Assembly (NCBI GenBank): GCA_014803435.1
Contig: JACYFD010000001.1
Coordinates: forward strand, 1 to 64,000
Source of the DNA: Cellulosimicrobium terreum
GTDB lineage: Bacteria; Actinomycetota; Actinomycetes; Actinomycetales; Cellulomonadaceae
Direction: 5' to 3'
DNA length: 64,000 nt
The position numbers and the translations under genes were made by a program. Positions 34,967 through 43,040 of this stretch are shown here, piece after piece (within the stretch, counting starts at the first letter, position 1; each line of letters opens with the position of its first letter). The notes beneath the pieces were generated by a model, which saw only the letters and a program-made list of their open reading frames with translations, made no database searches and had not been told where the DNA came from.

Positions 34967-36091
34967 ATGGTTCCCCACGCGCGCACGCCCGAGGACGCGG
35001 TTCCCAGCCCGCCGCTGGACGACGCCCCCGCGCCGACCGGCGCACGTGCCGACCGGCGGCCCGGTCTCGCACGCGGGATCGGCGGACGGTCCCTCGGTCT
35101 CCTGCTGGCGCTCGCCGTCCTCGTCGTCGCGGCGGCGCTCAGCCTCGCGATCGGGTCGAAGCCGATCCCGCTCGGCACGGTGATCGACGCGCTCACGGCC
35201 TACGACGGGAGCGCGGACCACGTCGTCGTGCACGACCTGCGGGTGCCGCGCACGCTCCTCGGTCTCCTCGTCGGGGCGTCGCTCGGCGTCGCGGGCGCGC
35301 TGATCCAGGGCATGACGCGCAACCCGCTCGCCGACCCCGGGATCCTGGGCGTCAACGCGGGCGCCGGGTTCGGCGTCGTTCTCGCGGTGGGCTTCCTCGG
35401 CGCCACGCAGGTCTCGCAGTTCGTCTGGTACGCGTTCGCGGGGGCGATCGTGACGACCGTCGGTGTGTACCTCGTCGGGTCGGCCGGCCGCGGAGGCGCG
35501 ACACCCGTGCGCCTGACCCTCGCCGGCATCGCGATCGGCGCGTTCCTCAGCGGCCTCTCGCTCGGCGTGACGCTGCTCGACCCGGCGGCGTTCGACCGGC
35601 TGCGCGCGTGGGGCGGCGCGTCCGGTGCGTGGGGGTCGGGGTCGATCTCCGGGGCGACGCCGACGACGGTCGCCGACGTCGCGCCGTTCGTCCTCGCGGG
35701 CCTCGTCCTCGCCCTGCTGATCGCGCGGCCGCTCGACGCCGTGGCGCTCGGGGACGACCTCGCGGCCTCGCTCGGGGCGCACGTCGGGCGGACCCGCCTG
35801 CTCGTCGGCGTCGCGGTGACCCTCCTGTGCGGGGCGGCGACGGCGGCGGCGGGCCCGGTGGCGTTCGTCGGGCTGATGGTGCCGCACGTCGCGCGGTGGG
35901 CGGTCGGTCCCGTGCAGCGCTGGATCGTCCCGTACTCGGCGGTGCTCGGCGCGGTCCTCGTGCTCGTCGCCGACGTCGTGGGGCGGCTCGTCGCCCGGCC
36001 CGGCGAGGTGCCCGTGGGGATCGTCACCGCGTTCGTCGGGGCGCCCGTGCTCATCGCGCTCGTCCGCCGCAGCAAGGTGAGCGGGCTGTGA
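34967..36091 (+). CDS. FecCD-family iron-siderophore ABC permease (first)
   Basis: A permease of about 374 residues from the ATG at 34967; an ATG at 34898 in the same frame lies inside the iron-box region and is less likely. About nine hydrophobic helices are present. LRVPRTLLGLLVGASLGVAG, QGMTRNPLADPGILGVNAGA and FVGLMVPHVARW (the loop contacting the ATPase) are FecCD signatures. It pairs with the next permease; the two genes overlap by GTGA. The substrate is presumably a ferric siderophore. Confidence 0.93.
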   Translation: MVPHARTPEDAVPSPPLDDAPAPTGARADRRPGLARGIGGRSLGLLLALAVLVVAAALSLAIGSKPIPLGTVIDALTAYDGSADHVVVHDLRVPRTLLGLLVGASLGVAGALIQGMTRNPLADPGILGVNAGAGFGVVLAVGFLGATQVSQFVWYAFAGAIVTTVGVYLVGSAGRGGATPVRLTLAGIAIGAFLSGLSLGVTLLDPAAFDRLRAWGGASGAWGSGSISGATPTTVADVAPFVLAGLVLALLIARPLDAVALGDDLAASLGAHVGRTRLLVGVAVTLLCGAATAAAGPVAFVGLMVPHVARWAVGPVQRWIVPYSAVLGAVLVLVADVVGRLVARPGEVPVGIVTAFVGAPVLIALVRRSKVSGL

Positions 36092-37155
36092 GCGCGCCCG
36101 TGGCACCGGGCGGCGTGGACCACGGCCGGCCCGTGCGCGTCGTGCGCGGGCGCGGCGGGCGGTTCAGCCGACGCCTGGACCTGCGCACCGGCGCGGTGTG
36201 CGGCGTCCTGCTCCTCGTGGCGCTGGCCGTCGGGGTCGTCGCGCTGACGACCGGCGACTACCCGCTGAGCGTCGGCCAGGTCCTCGCGGCGCTCACGGGC
36301 ACCGCGGACGGCCCCGAGCGCATGATCGTGCTCGAGTGGCGCCTCCCGCGCGCACTCCTCGCGCTCGTCCTCGGCGCCGCGCTCGGGGCCAGCGGCGCGA
36401 TCTTCCAGTCCCTCACGCGCAACCCGCTCGGCAGCCCGGACGTCATCGGGTTCAACACCGGTGCCTACACGGGCGCGCTCGTCGTGCTCATGGTGATCGG
36501 CGGCGGGTACGGCGGCGTGGCGGCAGGTGCCCTGGTCGGCGGCATCGCGTCCGCCGCGATCGTCTACGTCCTCGCCTACCGCAAGGGCGTGCAGGGCTTC
36601 CGGTTCGTCGTCGTGGGCATCGCCGTGTCCGCGATGCTCGCCTCCGTCAACGCGTGGCTCGTCATCACGGCGGACCTCGAGACCGCGATGGCCGCGACCC
36701 TGTGGGGCGCGGGATCGCTCAACGGGACGTCCTGGGCGCAGGCCGGTCCGGCGACCGTGCTCGTCGTCGTGCTCCTGGTCGCGACGGGGTTCCTCGCGCC
36801 ACGCATGCGCATGCTCGAGCTGGGGGACGACGCCGCGACCGCGCTCGGCCTGCGCCCCGAGCCCGCACGGCTCGCGCTGGTCGTCGTCGGGGTCGCCCTC
36901 ATCGCCGTCGTGACCGCCGCGGCGGGACCCATCTCGTTCGTCGCGCTCGCCGCGCCCCAGCTCGCGCGTCGCCTGACCGGGGGCGCGGGCGTGCAGATCC
37001 TGCCCGCCGCCGTCATGGGGGCCGTCCTGCTGTCCGCGAGCGACCTCGTCGCGCAACGGCTCCTCGCGCCGACCCAGCTGCCCGTCGGCGTCGTCACCGT
37101 CGTCCTGGGCGGCGCGTACCTCGTCTGGCTCCTCGTGCGGGAGGCGAGACGGTGA
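36088..37155 (+). CDS. FecCD-family iron-siderophore ABC permease (second)
   Basis: A 355-residue permease. WRLPRALLALVLGAALGASG, QSLTRNPLGSPDVIGFNTGA and ISFVALAAPQLARRLTG are the same landmarks as in the first permease, at a divergence expected of heterodimer partners. The GTG start overlaps the upstream stop, and its own stop overlaps a possible GTG of the ATPase gene (GTGA at 37152-37155). The three genes are therefore tightly coupled. Confidence 0.94.
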   Translation: MSAPVAPGGVDHGRPVRVVRGRGGRFSRRLDLRTGAVCGVLLLVALAVGVVALTTGDYPLSVGQVLAALTGTADGPERMIVLEWRLPRALLALVLGAALGASGAIFQSLTRNPLGSPDVIGFNTGAYTGALVVLMVIGGGYGGVAAGALVGGIASAAIVYVLAYRKGVQGFRFVVVGIAVSAMLASVNAWLVITADLETAMAATLWGAGSLNGTSWAQAGPATVLVVVLLVATGFLAPRMRMLELGDDAATALGLRPEPARLALVVVGVALIAVVTAAAGPISFVALAAPQLARRLTGGAGVQILPAAVMGAVLLSASDLVAQRLLAPTQLPVGVVTVVLGGAYLVWLLVREARR

Positions 37156-37193
37156 ACCGCACCGACCGCACCGACATCCCCGGGAGGGAACCC

Positions 37194-38021
37194 GTGACCG
37201 TGAGCGCGCCCGACCGGCTGTACGCCGAGCAGATCACCGTCGGCTACGACGCGCGTGTCATCTCGTCCGGGTTGGACGTGTCGATCCCCGACGGGTCGTT
37301 CACCGTCATCGTGGGTCCCAACGCGTGCGGCAAGTCGACGCTGCTGCGCGCCCTGTCACGCCTGCTCAAGCCGTCCGAGGGCGAGGTGGTGCTCGACGGC
37401 CGCGCGATCACGTCGATCCCCGCGAAGGAGGTCGCCCGGAAGCTCGGCCTGCTGCCGCAGTCGTCGATCGCGCCCGACGGGATCACGGTCGTCGACCTCG
37501 TCGCCCGAGGTCGCTACCCGCACCAGAAGTTCCTGCAGCAGTGGTCGCGCGCGGACGAGTCGGCGGTGGTCGAGGCGATGGCGGCGACGGGCGTCACCGA
37601 GCTGTCGGGCCGGATCGTCGACGAGCTGTCCGGGGGCCAGCGCCAGCGCGTGTGGGTCGCGATGGTGCTCGCGCAGGAGACGCCCATCCTCCTGCTCGAC
37701 GAGCCGACGACGTTCCTCGACATCGCCCACCAGGTCGAGCTGCTCGACCTGTGCGCCGACCTCAACCACGAACGCGGGCACACGCTCGTCGCCGTGCTGC
37801 ACGACCTCAACCACGCGTGCCGGTACGCGACGCACCTCATCGCCATGAAGGACGGTGCGATCGTCGCCGAGGGCGCGCCGTCGGACGTCGTGACGGCCGA
37901 GCTGGTCGAGAGCGTGTTCGGCCTGCCCTGCCGGGTCATCGACGACCCCGTGACCGGCACCCCGCTCGTCGTCCCGGAGTCCCGCGCCCGCCGAGGCAGG
38001 ACGCTCGCCGACGACGTGTGA
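37194..38021 (+). CDS. Iron-siderophore ABC transporter ATP-binding protein
   Basis: A 275-residue FecE-type ATPase. Walker A is IVGPNACGKSTLLRAL, the Q-loop region GLLPQSSIAPDGITV, the signature ELSGGQRQRVWVAMVLAQ, Walker B LLLDEPTTFLDIAHQ, and the switch HDLNHACRY. GTG 37194 is preferred since GGGAGG lies 6 bases before it; GTG 37152, overlapping the upstream stop, would add 14 residues. No substrate-binding lipoprotein is encoded in the window, so it must be supplied from elsewhere. Confidence 0.94.
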   Translation: MTVSAPDRLYAEQITVGYDARVISSGLDVSIPDGSFTVIVGPNACGKSTLLRALSRLLKPSEGEVVLDGRAITSIPAKEVARKLGLLPQSSIAPDGITVVDLVARGRYPHQKFLQQWSRADESAVVEAMAATGVTELSGRIVDELSGGQRQRVWVAMVLAQETPILLLDEPTTFLDIAHQVELLDLCADLNHERGHTLVAVLHDLNHACRYATHLIAMKDGAIVAEGAPSDVVTAELVESVFGLPCRVIDDPVTGTPLVVPESRARRGRTLADDV

Positions 38022-38049
38022 CCCCACGGCCGTGAGGGCGGGGTCCGCT

Positions 38050-38169
38050 CTACTCGGACACGAGCGTCTCGACCGGCTGACCGGTGATCTCGGCGATCAG
38101 GCCGAAGTCCGTGTCGACCGCGAAGGGGAGCCGCACCAGCGCGGACTTGTCGAGGAGTCAGCTCGCCAC
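38050..38169 (-). pseudogene. PIN-domain (VapC-type) toxin remnant
   Basis: On the minus strand GTG 38169 begins V-A-S, then TGA, then LLDKSALVRL, the classical N terminus of PIN toxins (a Trp codon changed to TGA would explain the stop). This is joined directly to AVDTDFGLIAEITGQPVE, which is the C-terminal PIN segment that normally lies about 90 residues later, and ends at 38050. A large internal deletion plus a nonsense change is implied. No antitoxin remnant was recognised. Confidence 0.65.
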
Positions 38170-38257
38170 CGCCACGCGGCCCCCATGACCTCCGGGTCGG
38201 CGCAGCACCTCGGCGCGAGAGATCCCGAGGCTGCGATACCACCACGCGCCCGGTGGT

Positions 38258-38315
38258 CGAGAAGTGAGTATCCGCCCCGGATTCGGAAGATTCTGGGGCG
38301 GACACTCACTTCTCG
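38258..38315. terminator. Long hairpin between convergent FecE-type and GH121-like genes
   Basis: Arms GAGAAGTGAGT-a-TCCGCCCC and GGGGCGGA-c-ACTCACTTCTC pair over 19 bases with one A/C mismatch around a 16-base loop. It lies between convergent genes and can serve both directions. On the right it abuts the GGTAGYACCG repeat at the 3' end of the glycosidase gene. Confidence 0.75.
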
Positions 38316-38341
38316 CGGACTGCGGTGCTACCTCGGCGTCA
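38316..38341 (-). repeat. GGTAGYACCG 3'-end element (copy at GH121-like gene 1)
   Basis: Directly after the stop codon of the gene at 38339, the minus strand reads CGCCGAGGTAGCACCGCAGT and then CCGCGAG. The same string, with TAGTACCG, follows the stop of the gene at 43038, and close relatives follow those at 47389 and 57063. Confidence 0.7.
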
Positions 38342-41300
38342 GGAGCAGTCGAGCTCCTCGTAGGCGGCGGTGAGGTCGGTCGTGACCTCCTCGCCGTCGA
38401 CCGTGCCCGACGCCGTCACCGCGGCCTCGCCCGCGGGTGCGGTCGTCGCCCGCACCGCGAACGACTGGTAGGCGTTCTTGCCCGGCGCCACACCCGCGAA
38501 GGACTTCTCGCCGTACGGCGTCGACAGCGTCACGTCGACCGGCCCGTCCTCGCCGTTGGTGGCGCGGACCGCCACGTACGCCTTGCCCGCGAGGCAGCGG
38601 GTCTGCGCCGTGACCGTGACGTCGAGCTCCGGCTCAGGTCCGGTCCCCGCGCCGACGACGACGGTCGCCGCCGCCCGGAGGTCCGTCCCTGCCACGGTCC
38701 CGGCGACGTCGAACGTGCCTTCCTCGGCGTAGCTCGCCGGGTCGACGTCGTCCCAGGCCACGTCCGTGCCGCTCGCCCGGGTGCCGTCGTTGTACTGGAC
38801 GGTGACATGGGCGGGCAGGGTGGGCGCGACGCCCACGGGCGTCGTCACCTCGACGGGCTCGATCGTCGTGATCGTGCTCGCGAGCTGGGCACGCACCCAG
38901 ACGGTCGCCTGCGCCGTGAGCGAGGTCGTGCCCAGGACGCCGACGACGGAGACGTCGCCCTCCTGCGCTACGTCCTGCGCGGTCACGGCCCCCCACGTCA
39001 CGGGAGTCGCGAGGCGCGTGCCGTCGGGGTAGACGACGTCGACGGTCTCCGGCAGCGTCGGGAGCTCCCCGACCGTCGTCCGGACGTCGACCGGGTCGAC
39101 CGAGGCCGCCGCTGCCGCGAACACCCGCCACTCGGACACCCCGACCGCGGAGTACCGCCCGCCGCCGGCGAGCGCGTCGAACGTGGCGCGCAGCTGCGTC
39201 GTCGTGACCGCGCCGAACGTCACCTCGTTCGTGGCGTCCCGCTCGGTGCCGAAGGTCGAGGGGTCGGGCACGTCGGCCCAGCCGCCCGCGCCGTCATTCG
39301 CGGCGGCGTCCCAGTACTGCAGGTGCCACCCCTGCGGCACGGCCACGCCGGAGCCTCCGGAGGTGCTGTCGTACCAGAAGTCGATCGAGGTCCGGTCGAC
39401 CCGCACGGGCTCGTCGAACGTGTACTGCAACCAGCGCGTCGCCGGCTCGTTGCCCGTCCACGTGCCCCACAGGTCGGACTGGTTGCCGCCGGAGAAGAAC
39501 GGGTCCTTCCCGTCGTTGACGGCGTCGACGTCGTTCCAGCCGGCCGCGTAGCTCGCCGACGGGGTCGCACCCGGGGCGACGTTGATCTCGCCCTCCGCGA
39601 GCGCCGTCGCGTCGACGACGACGTCCGCGGTCGCCGTGTCGTCGCCCTCGGTCGCGGTCAGGCGCAGCGTGTAGCGCCCGGTCACGCCGAACCGCGCGAC
39701 CGTGGTCGCGGCGCTCTCGTCGTCGAACAGGACGGTGCCGCCCTCGGGGGCGTCGACCACGGTCCACCGGGCCGTGACCGCGTCCGACGACGAGCCGTCG
39801 CCCTGCGCGAGACCGACCAGCCGGGCGGCCCCGGCCTGGTTGAACCCGGAGTCCACCCACGCGTCGGCGTGCGGCCCGACGTCGGTCGGCTCGGGCGCGC
39901 TCGCACCCGTCGCGAAGGCCTGGACCTCCTTGATGCCGGTCCGTGCGCCCGCCGCGTGCTGCACGGTGACGCGCAGCCGCTCGGCCTCGACCTGCGGGAA
40001 CTGCACCTGGTTGACGTTGCCCTGCGGGTAGGCGGGGGTGCGGGCCTGGTCGGGCACGGGCTGCCAGCCGGTGCCGTCGTCGTACTCGACCAGGTACTGC
40101 GACGGAGCGGCATAGCCCTGCGCGGTGACGGACGAGGACGTGCGGTAGAAGTACACGCGCACGTCGTCGACCGGGACGGCGTCCCCGCCCTCGGCGAGGT
40201 CGACGGTCACGGAGTCGGTGGCGTTCGGCGAGCCCGCCGTGCCCCAGAACGACTCCATCGCCGTGCGCCCGTCGACCGCCTGGGCCGCGGCGCGGCCGTT
40301 CGCCGCGAACGACGCCGTGACCGGCTTCCCGGCCGCGACGTCGACGGCGTCGTGGTCCGCGTCCGTCGCGGGCGTGCCCGCCTTGGCGAGGACGTCCGCG
40401 ACGCGCGACCCCGCGTCGAAGTGCACGTCGGTGGCCTCGGCGAGGCCCAGCGCGGCGGCGTCGGACACCTGCACGCCGTCGTCGACCTGGACGTCACCGG
40501 TCGCCGGGTCGTACACGACGTGGGAGAGCTGGTCGACGGTGAACGCGAGGTCGCCGTCGAGGTACACCGAGTAGCCCTCGGGCACGTCGTCGCCGTAGTG
40601 CTGCTCGCCCCCGGGCGCGTCCCACGTGATCGCGAGGTCCTTGTCGCGGTAGCTCAGGTCGGTCGCCGCGAAGTGGTCCCAGTCGATGTCGATCGGGTCG
40701 AGCTCGATCTTCGCGTCGGTGCGGGTGCGCAGGCCCATCGCGTCCTCGACGACGGTCCAGTTGGTCGTGCCGAGCATCGTGTGGTGGATCCACGAGCGGT
40801 ACCCGATGCCCTGCGGGTCGGCGGAACCGTCGGCCCAGAACTCGTTCTGGTCCGGGTACCGGTTGTCACCGTTGTTCTGGTAGTGCGACCACGCGTTCCA
40901 GTAGAGGAGCTTCTTGTACCAGTCGGCCGTGACGTAGTCCGTCGGGTAGTCGCGCAGGACGCTCGAGAGCATCCGGAACGTCACCGTCGAGTTGATGACG
41001 GAGAAGTTGTTGCTGCCCGGGTTCCCCGCCGCGGCCGCCTCGGCCTTGTCCGCCTGGTTGGCGGTGAAGAACGGGAAGATCGGGAACTCGTCGTCGTCCG
41101 CGAACAGCCGCAGCGCCTCGACGTAGTCGTCGTCGTAGTCGGCGTCGCCCGGCTTGGGCATCAGCCCGACGCTGTACGGGTAGTAGTTGTTGATCTCCTT
41201 CCAGGGCACCTGCTCGCCCGTCGAGGCGACCGCGTGCAGCAGCAGGTCGTCCTCGGGGTCCCACAGGACGTCGAGCACGGCGTCCTTGACGTCCTGCGCC

Positions 41301-42904
41301 GTCCCGCGGAGCGCGTCGGCGCGGTCGGTCTCGCCCGCGACGTCGAGCGCCTCGGCCCCGGCCATCGCGCCGCTGTAGACGTACGCGCTCTCGGCACGGT
41401 CCAGCCGACCGTTCGCCCAGTCGAACGACACCGCGTCGGCGTCGTTGCCGGTCCACGCGTTCCAGTTCGTGTCGAGCAGGAAGTTGTCGTTGGTGTCGAG
41501 CACCGCGAGCTCGCCCGCGGTGTCCCGCTCGGCGTAGGTGCCGAGCGTCCGGGCCACCGACGACGGCCCGCCGTGGATCTGGTACGACTGCCACGCCGAC
41601 TCGGAGATGTACTGCGTGTGGCTCGCGTTCCAGTTCGCGGGGTCCCCCGGGTTGTCGCGGTACTGCCCCTGCGCCCCGGCCGTCTCTCCCGCCGACACCC
41701 AGGTCCCGTACGACCACGCGGGGTCGCGCAGGTACTTGAGGTCGTCGATGAACATGCCGATCGTCAGGTCGATCGCGTTGTTGTAGCCGAGGACGCCCTC
41801 CATCGTCGTCGGGAACTGGTAGTCGTTGCCCGGGACGTCGGCGTCGAGGAAGTTGAACCGCATCAGCCACCAGCGGTAGAAGAGCGTCTTGTCGATGTTG
41901 TCCTCGGGGGTGTCGAGGAACGGGATGTTCTCGGCCCACCACGTGTTGTACGCCGTGACGTGCTCGGTGTACGCCGCCGCGGGGTCCAGGTCGCGGAGCT
42001 CGGAGTACTCGGCGAGCGAGGCGGGCAGCTCGTGCGTGACGAACCCGAGCTGCACCTTGGTCGTGACCGACCCCTCGGCCGGGACCGCGACCACGCGGGT
42101 CAGCGCGCCGTCGTCGGGCACGAACCCGTCGCCGGAGAAACGCGGGAAGACCGTGGTGATGTCGTTGAACGCGCGCACCGCGCCGGTCAGCTCGTCGCCG
42201 TCGGCCTGGGTCGCGAACGACGACGTCGCGCGCAGCGTCACGTCGCGCGCCGTGCCGTCCGTCGCCGAGACCGTGAGCTCGGTGACCGCGACGTTCTCGT
42301 GGGTGATGAACTTCGTCTGCACGACGCGCAGCTCCCCGGACGCGTCCGTGAACGTCGAGCGCCAGTACGACGGCGTCTGCTTGCGCTCGGCCCTGACCTC
42401 CGTGAGCGTCAGCGGCTCGCCGTCCACGAGCACGTCGAGCGTGTACGCGCCCTGGCCGCCCGCGATGGACTCCCAGTAGGCGACCTCGCCGCCGAACCCC
42501 AGCTTCGCCGGGTCGTGCGTCTTCATGAAGACCGCGCGACCGCGGCTGAACAACCACTGGTTGCCGTCGCCGTTCGATCCGCCCGGCGCGGTGCCGGTCC
42601 GCGCGAGCATCCGGTCGACCCAGAAGTCGTGGTCGGTGTCCGTGCCCGCTCCGGCCGCGACGTCCGCGTCGAAGATCGCCTGGAGCTGGCCCTGCGGGTG
42701 GAACGCCGTCCCCTGGTCAGGGACGGGGGCGTCGGAGCCCGAGAAGACGGGCAGACCGACGTCGGCGTTCGGTTCCGCGCTCGCCGCCGGGACGAGCGCG
42801 ATGCCGCTCACGACGACGGCTGCGGCCGCGAGCCCCGCGACGGCGCGCCGACGGGGCTCGGAGTTGCTGGAGCGCCTGGAGCGCCTGGAGTCCTGCGAGG
42901 TCAT
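38339..42904 (-). CDS. Very large secreted (alpha/alpha)6 glycosidase, GH121-like (candidate beta-L-arabinobiosidase)
   Basis: A 1521-residue exported multidomain enzyme. A Sec signal (AVAGLAAAAVVVSGIALVPA, ASA) is followed by an N-terminal beta-sandwich and an (alpha/alpha)6 region at about 330-800. Conserved with the gene at 51969 are GNDADAVSF (about 488), RAESAYVY (about 505), FPIFPFFTANQ and QNEFWADG. Then come two discoidin-like domains (about 853-1000 and 1110-1255) with a PKD-like part between, two Big_4-type Ig domains (1260-1420), and the RCLAG module (from 1433). Order and motifs fit GH121/MGH1-like enzymes that release beta-arabinobiose; the locus supports this. GH63/GH142-type activity is an alternative. 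Confidence 0.65.
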   Translation of the reverse strand: MTSQDSRRSRRSSNSEPRRRAVAGLAAAAVVVSGIALVPAASAEPNADVGLPVFSGSDAPVPDQGTAFHPQGQLQAIFDADVAAGAGTDTDHDFWVDRMLARTGTAPGGSNGDGNQWLFSRGRAVFMKTHDPAKLGFGGEVAYWESIAGGQGAYTLDVLVDGEPLTLTEVRAERKQTPSYWRSTFTDASGELRVVQTKFITHENVAVTELTVSATDGTARDVTLRATSSFATQADGDELTGAVRAFNDITTVFPRFSGDGFVPDDGALTRVVAVPAEGSVTTKVQLGFVTHELPASLAEYSELRDLDPAAAYTEHVTAYNTWWAENIPFLDTPEDNIDKTLFYRWWLMRFNFLDADVPGNDYQFPTTMEGVLGYNNAIDLTIGMFIDDLKYLRDPAWSYGTWVSAGETAGAQGQYRDNPGDPANWNASHTQYISESAWQSYQIHGGPSSVARTLGTYAERDTAGELAVLDTNDNFLLDTNWNAWTGNDADAVSFDWANGRLDRAESAYVYSGAMAGAEALDVAGETDRADALRGTAQDVKDAVLDVLWDPEDDLLLHAVASTGEQVPWKEINNYYPYSVGLMPKPGDADYDDDYVEALRLFADDDEFPIFPFFTANQADKAEAAAAGNPGSNNFSVINSTVTFRMLSSVLRDYPTDYVTADWYKKLLYWNAWSHYQNNGDNRYPDQNEFWADGSADPQGIGYRSWIHHTMLGTTNWTVVEDAMGLRTRTDAKIELDPIDIDWDHFAATDLSYRDKDLAITWDAPGGEQHYGDDVPEGYSVYLDGDLAFTVDQLSHVVYDPATGDVQVDDGVQVSDAAALGLAEATDVHFDAGSRVADVLAKAGTPATDADHDAVDVAAGKPVTASFAANGRAAAQAVDGRTAMESFWGTAGSPNATDSVTVDLAEGGDAVPVDDVRVYFYRTSSSVTAQGYAAPSQYLVEYDDGTGWQPVPDQARTPAYPQGNVNQVQFPQVEAERLRVTVQHAAGARTGIKEVQAFATGASAPEPTDVGPHADAWVDSGFNQAGAARLVGLAQGDGSSSDAVTARWTVVDAPEGGTVLFDDESAATTVARFGVTGRYTLRLTATEGDDTATADVVVDATALAEGEINVAPGATPSASYAAGWNDVDAVNDGKDPFFSGGNQSDLWGTWTGNEPATRWLQYTFDEPVRVDRTSIDFWYDSTSGGSGVAVPQGWHLQYWDAAANDGAGGWADVPDPSTFGTERDATNEVTFGAVTTTQLRATFDALAGGGRYSAVGVSEWRVFAAAAASVDPVDVRTTVGELPTLPETVDVVYPDGTRLATPVTWGAVTAQDVAQEGDVSVVGVLGTTSLTAQATVWVRAQLASTITTIEPVEVTTPVGVAPTLPAHVTVQYNDGTRASGTDVAWDDVDPASYAEEGTFDVAGTVAGTDLRAAATVVVGAGTGPEPELDVTVTAQTRCLAGKAYVAVRATNGEDGPVDVTLSTPYGEKSFAGVAPGKNAYQSFAVRATTAPAGEAAVTASGTVDGEEVTTDLTAAYEELDCS

Positions 42905-42932
42905 GGGTCGTGCCTCTCGTCGTCGGAAAGCT

Positions 42933-43040
42933 CGCGAAGTAGTACCGGGGTCCCGCGAAGCAGTACCGGGTCCCGCGAGGTAGTACCGGGGTGGAGGACC
43001 CCGGTACTACCTCGCGGACTGCGGTACTACCTCGGCGTCA
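42933..43040 (-). repeat. Array of five GGTAGTACCG units with a 20-bp perfect hairpin
   Basis: Three direct copies of a unit like CGCGARGYAGTACCGGGGTCC start near 42933, 42954 and 42974, followed by two inverted copies near 42998 and 43018. The third and fourth form a perfect hairpin: arms CCGCGAGGTAGTACCGGGGT at 42973-42992 and its complement at 42998-43017, loop GGAGG. The array starts at the stop codon of the accessory-protein gene and fills the gap before the GH121-like gene 1, so it can act as terminator or transcript stabiliser. Confidence 0.85.

Noticed and set aside
42933-43040. The GGTAGTACCG array as a CRISPR or insertion-sequence end
   Set aside because: Units are contiguous and partly inverted, with no spacers, transposase or target duplication. 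An intergenic palindromic repeat fits better.
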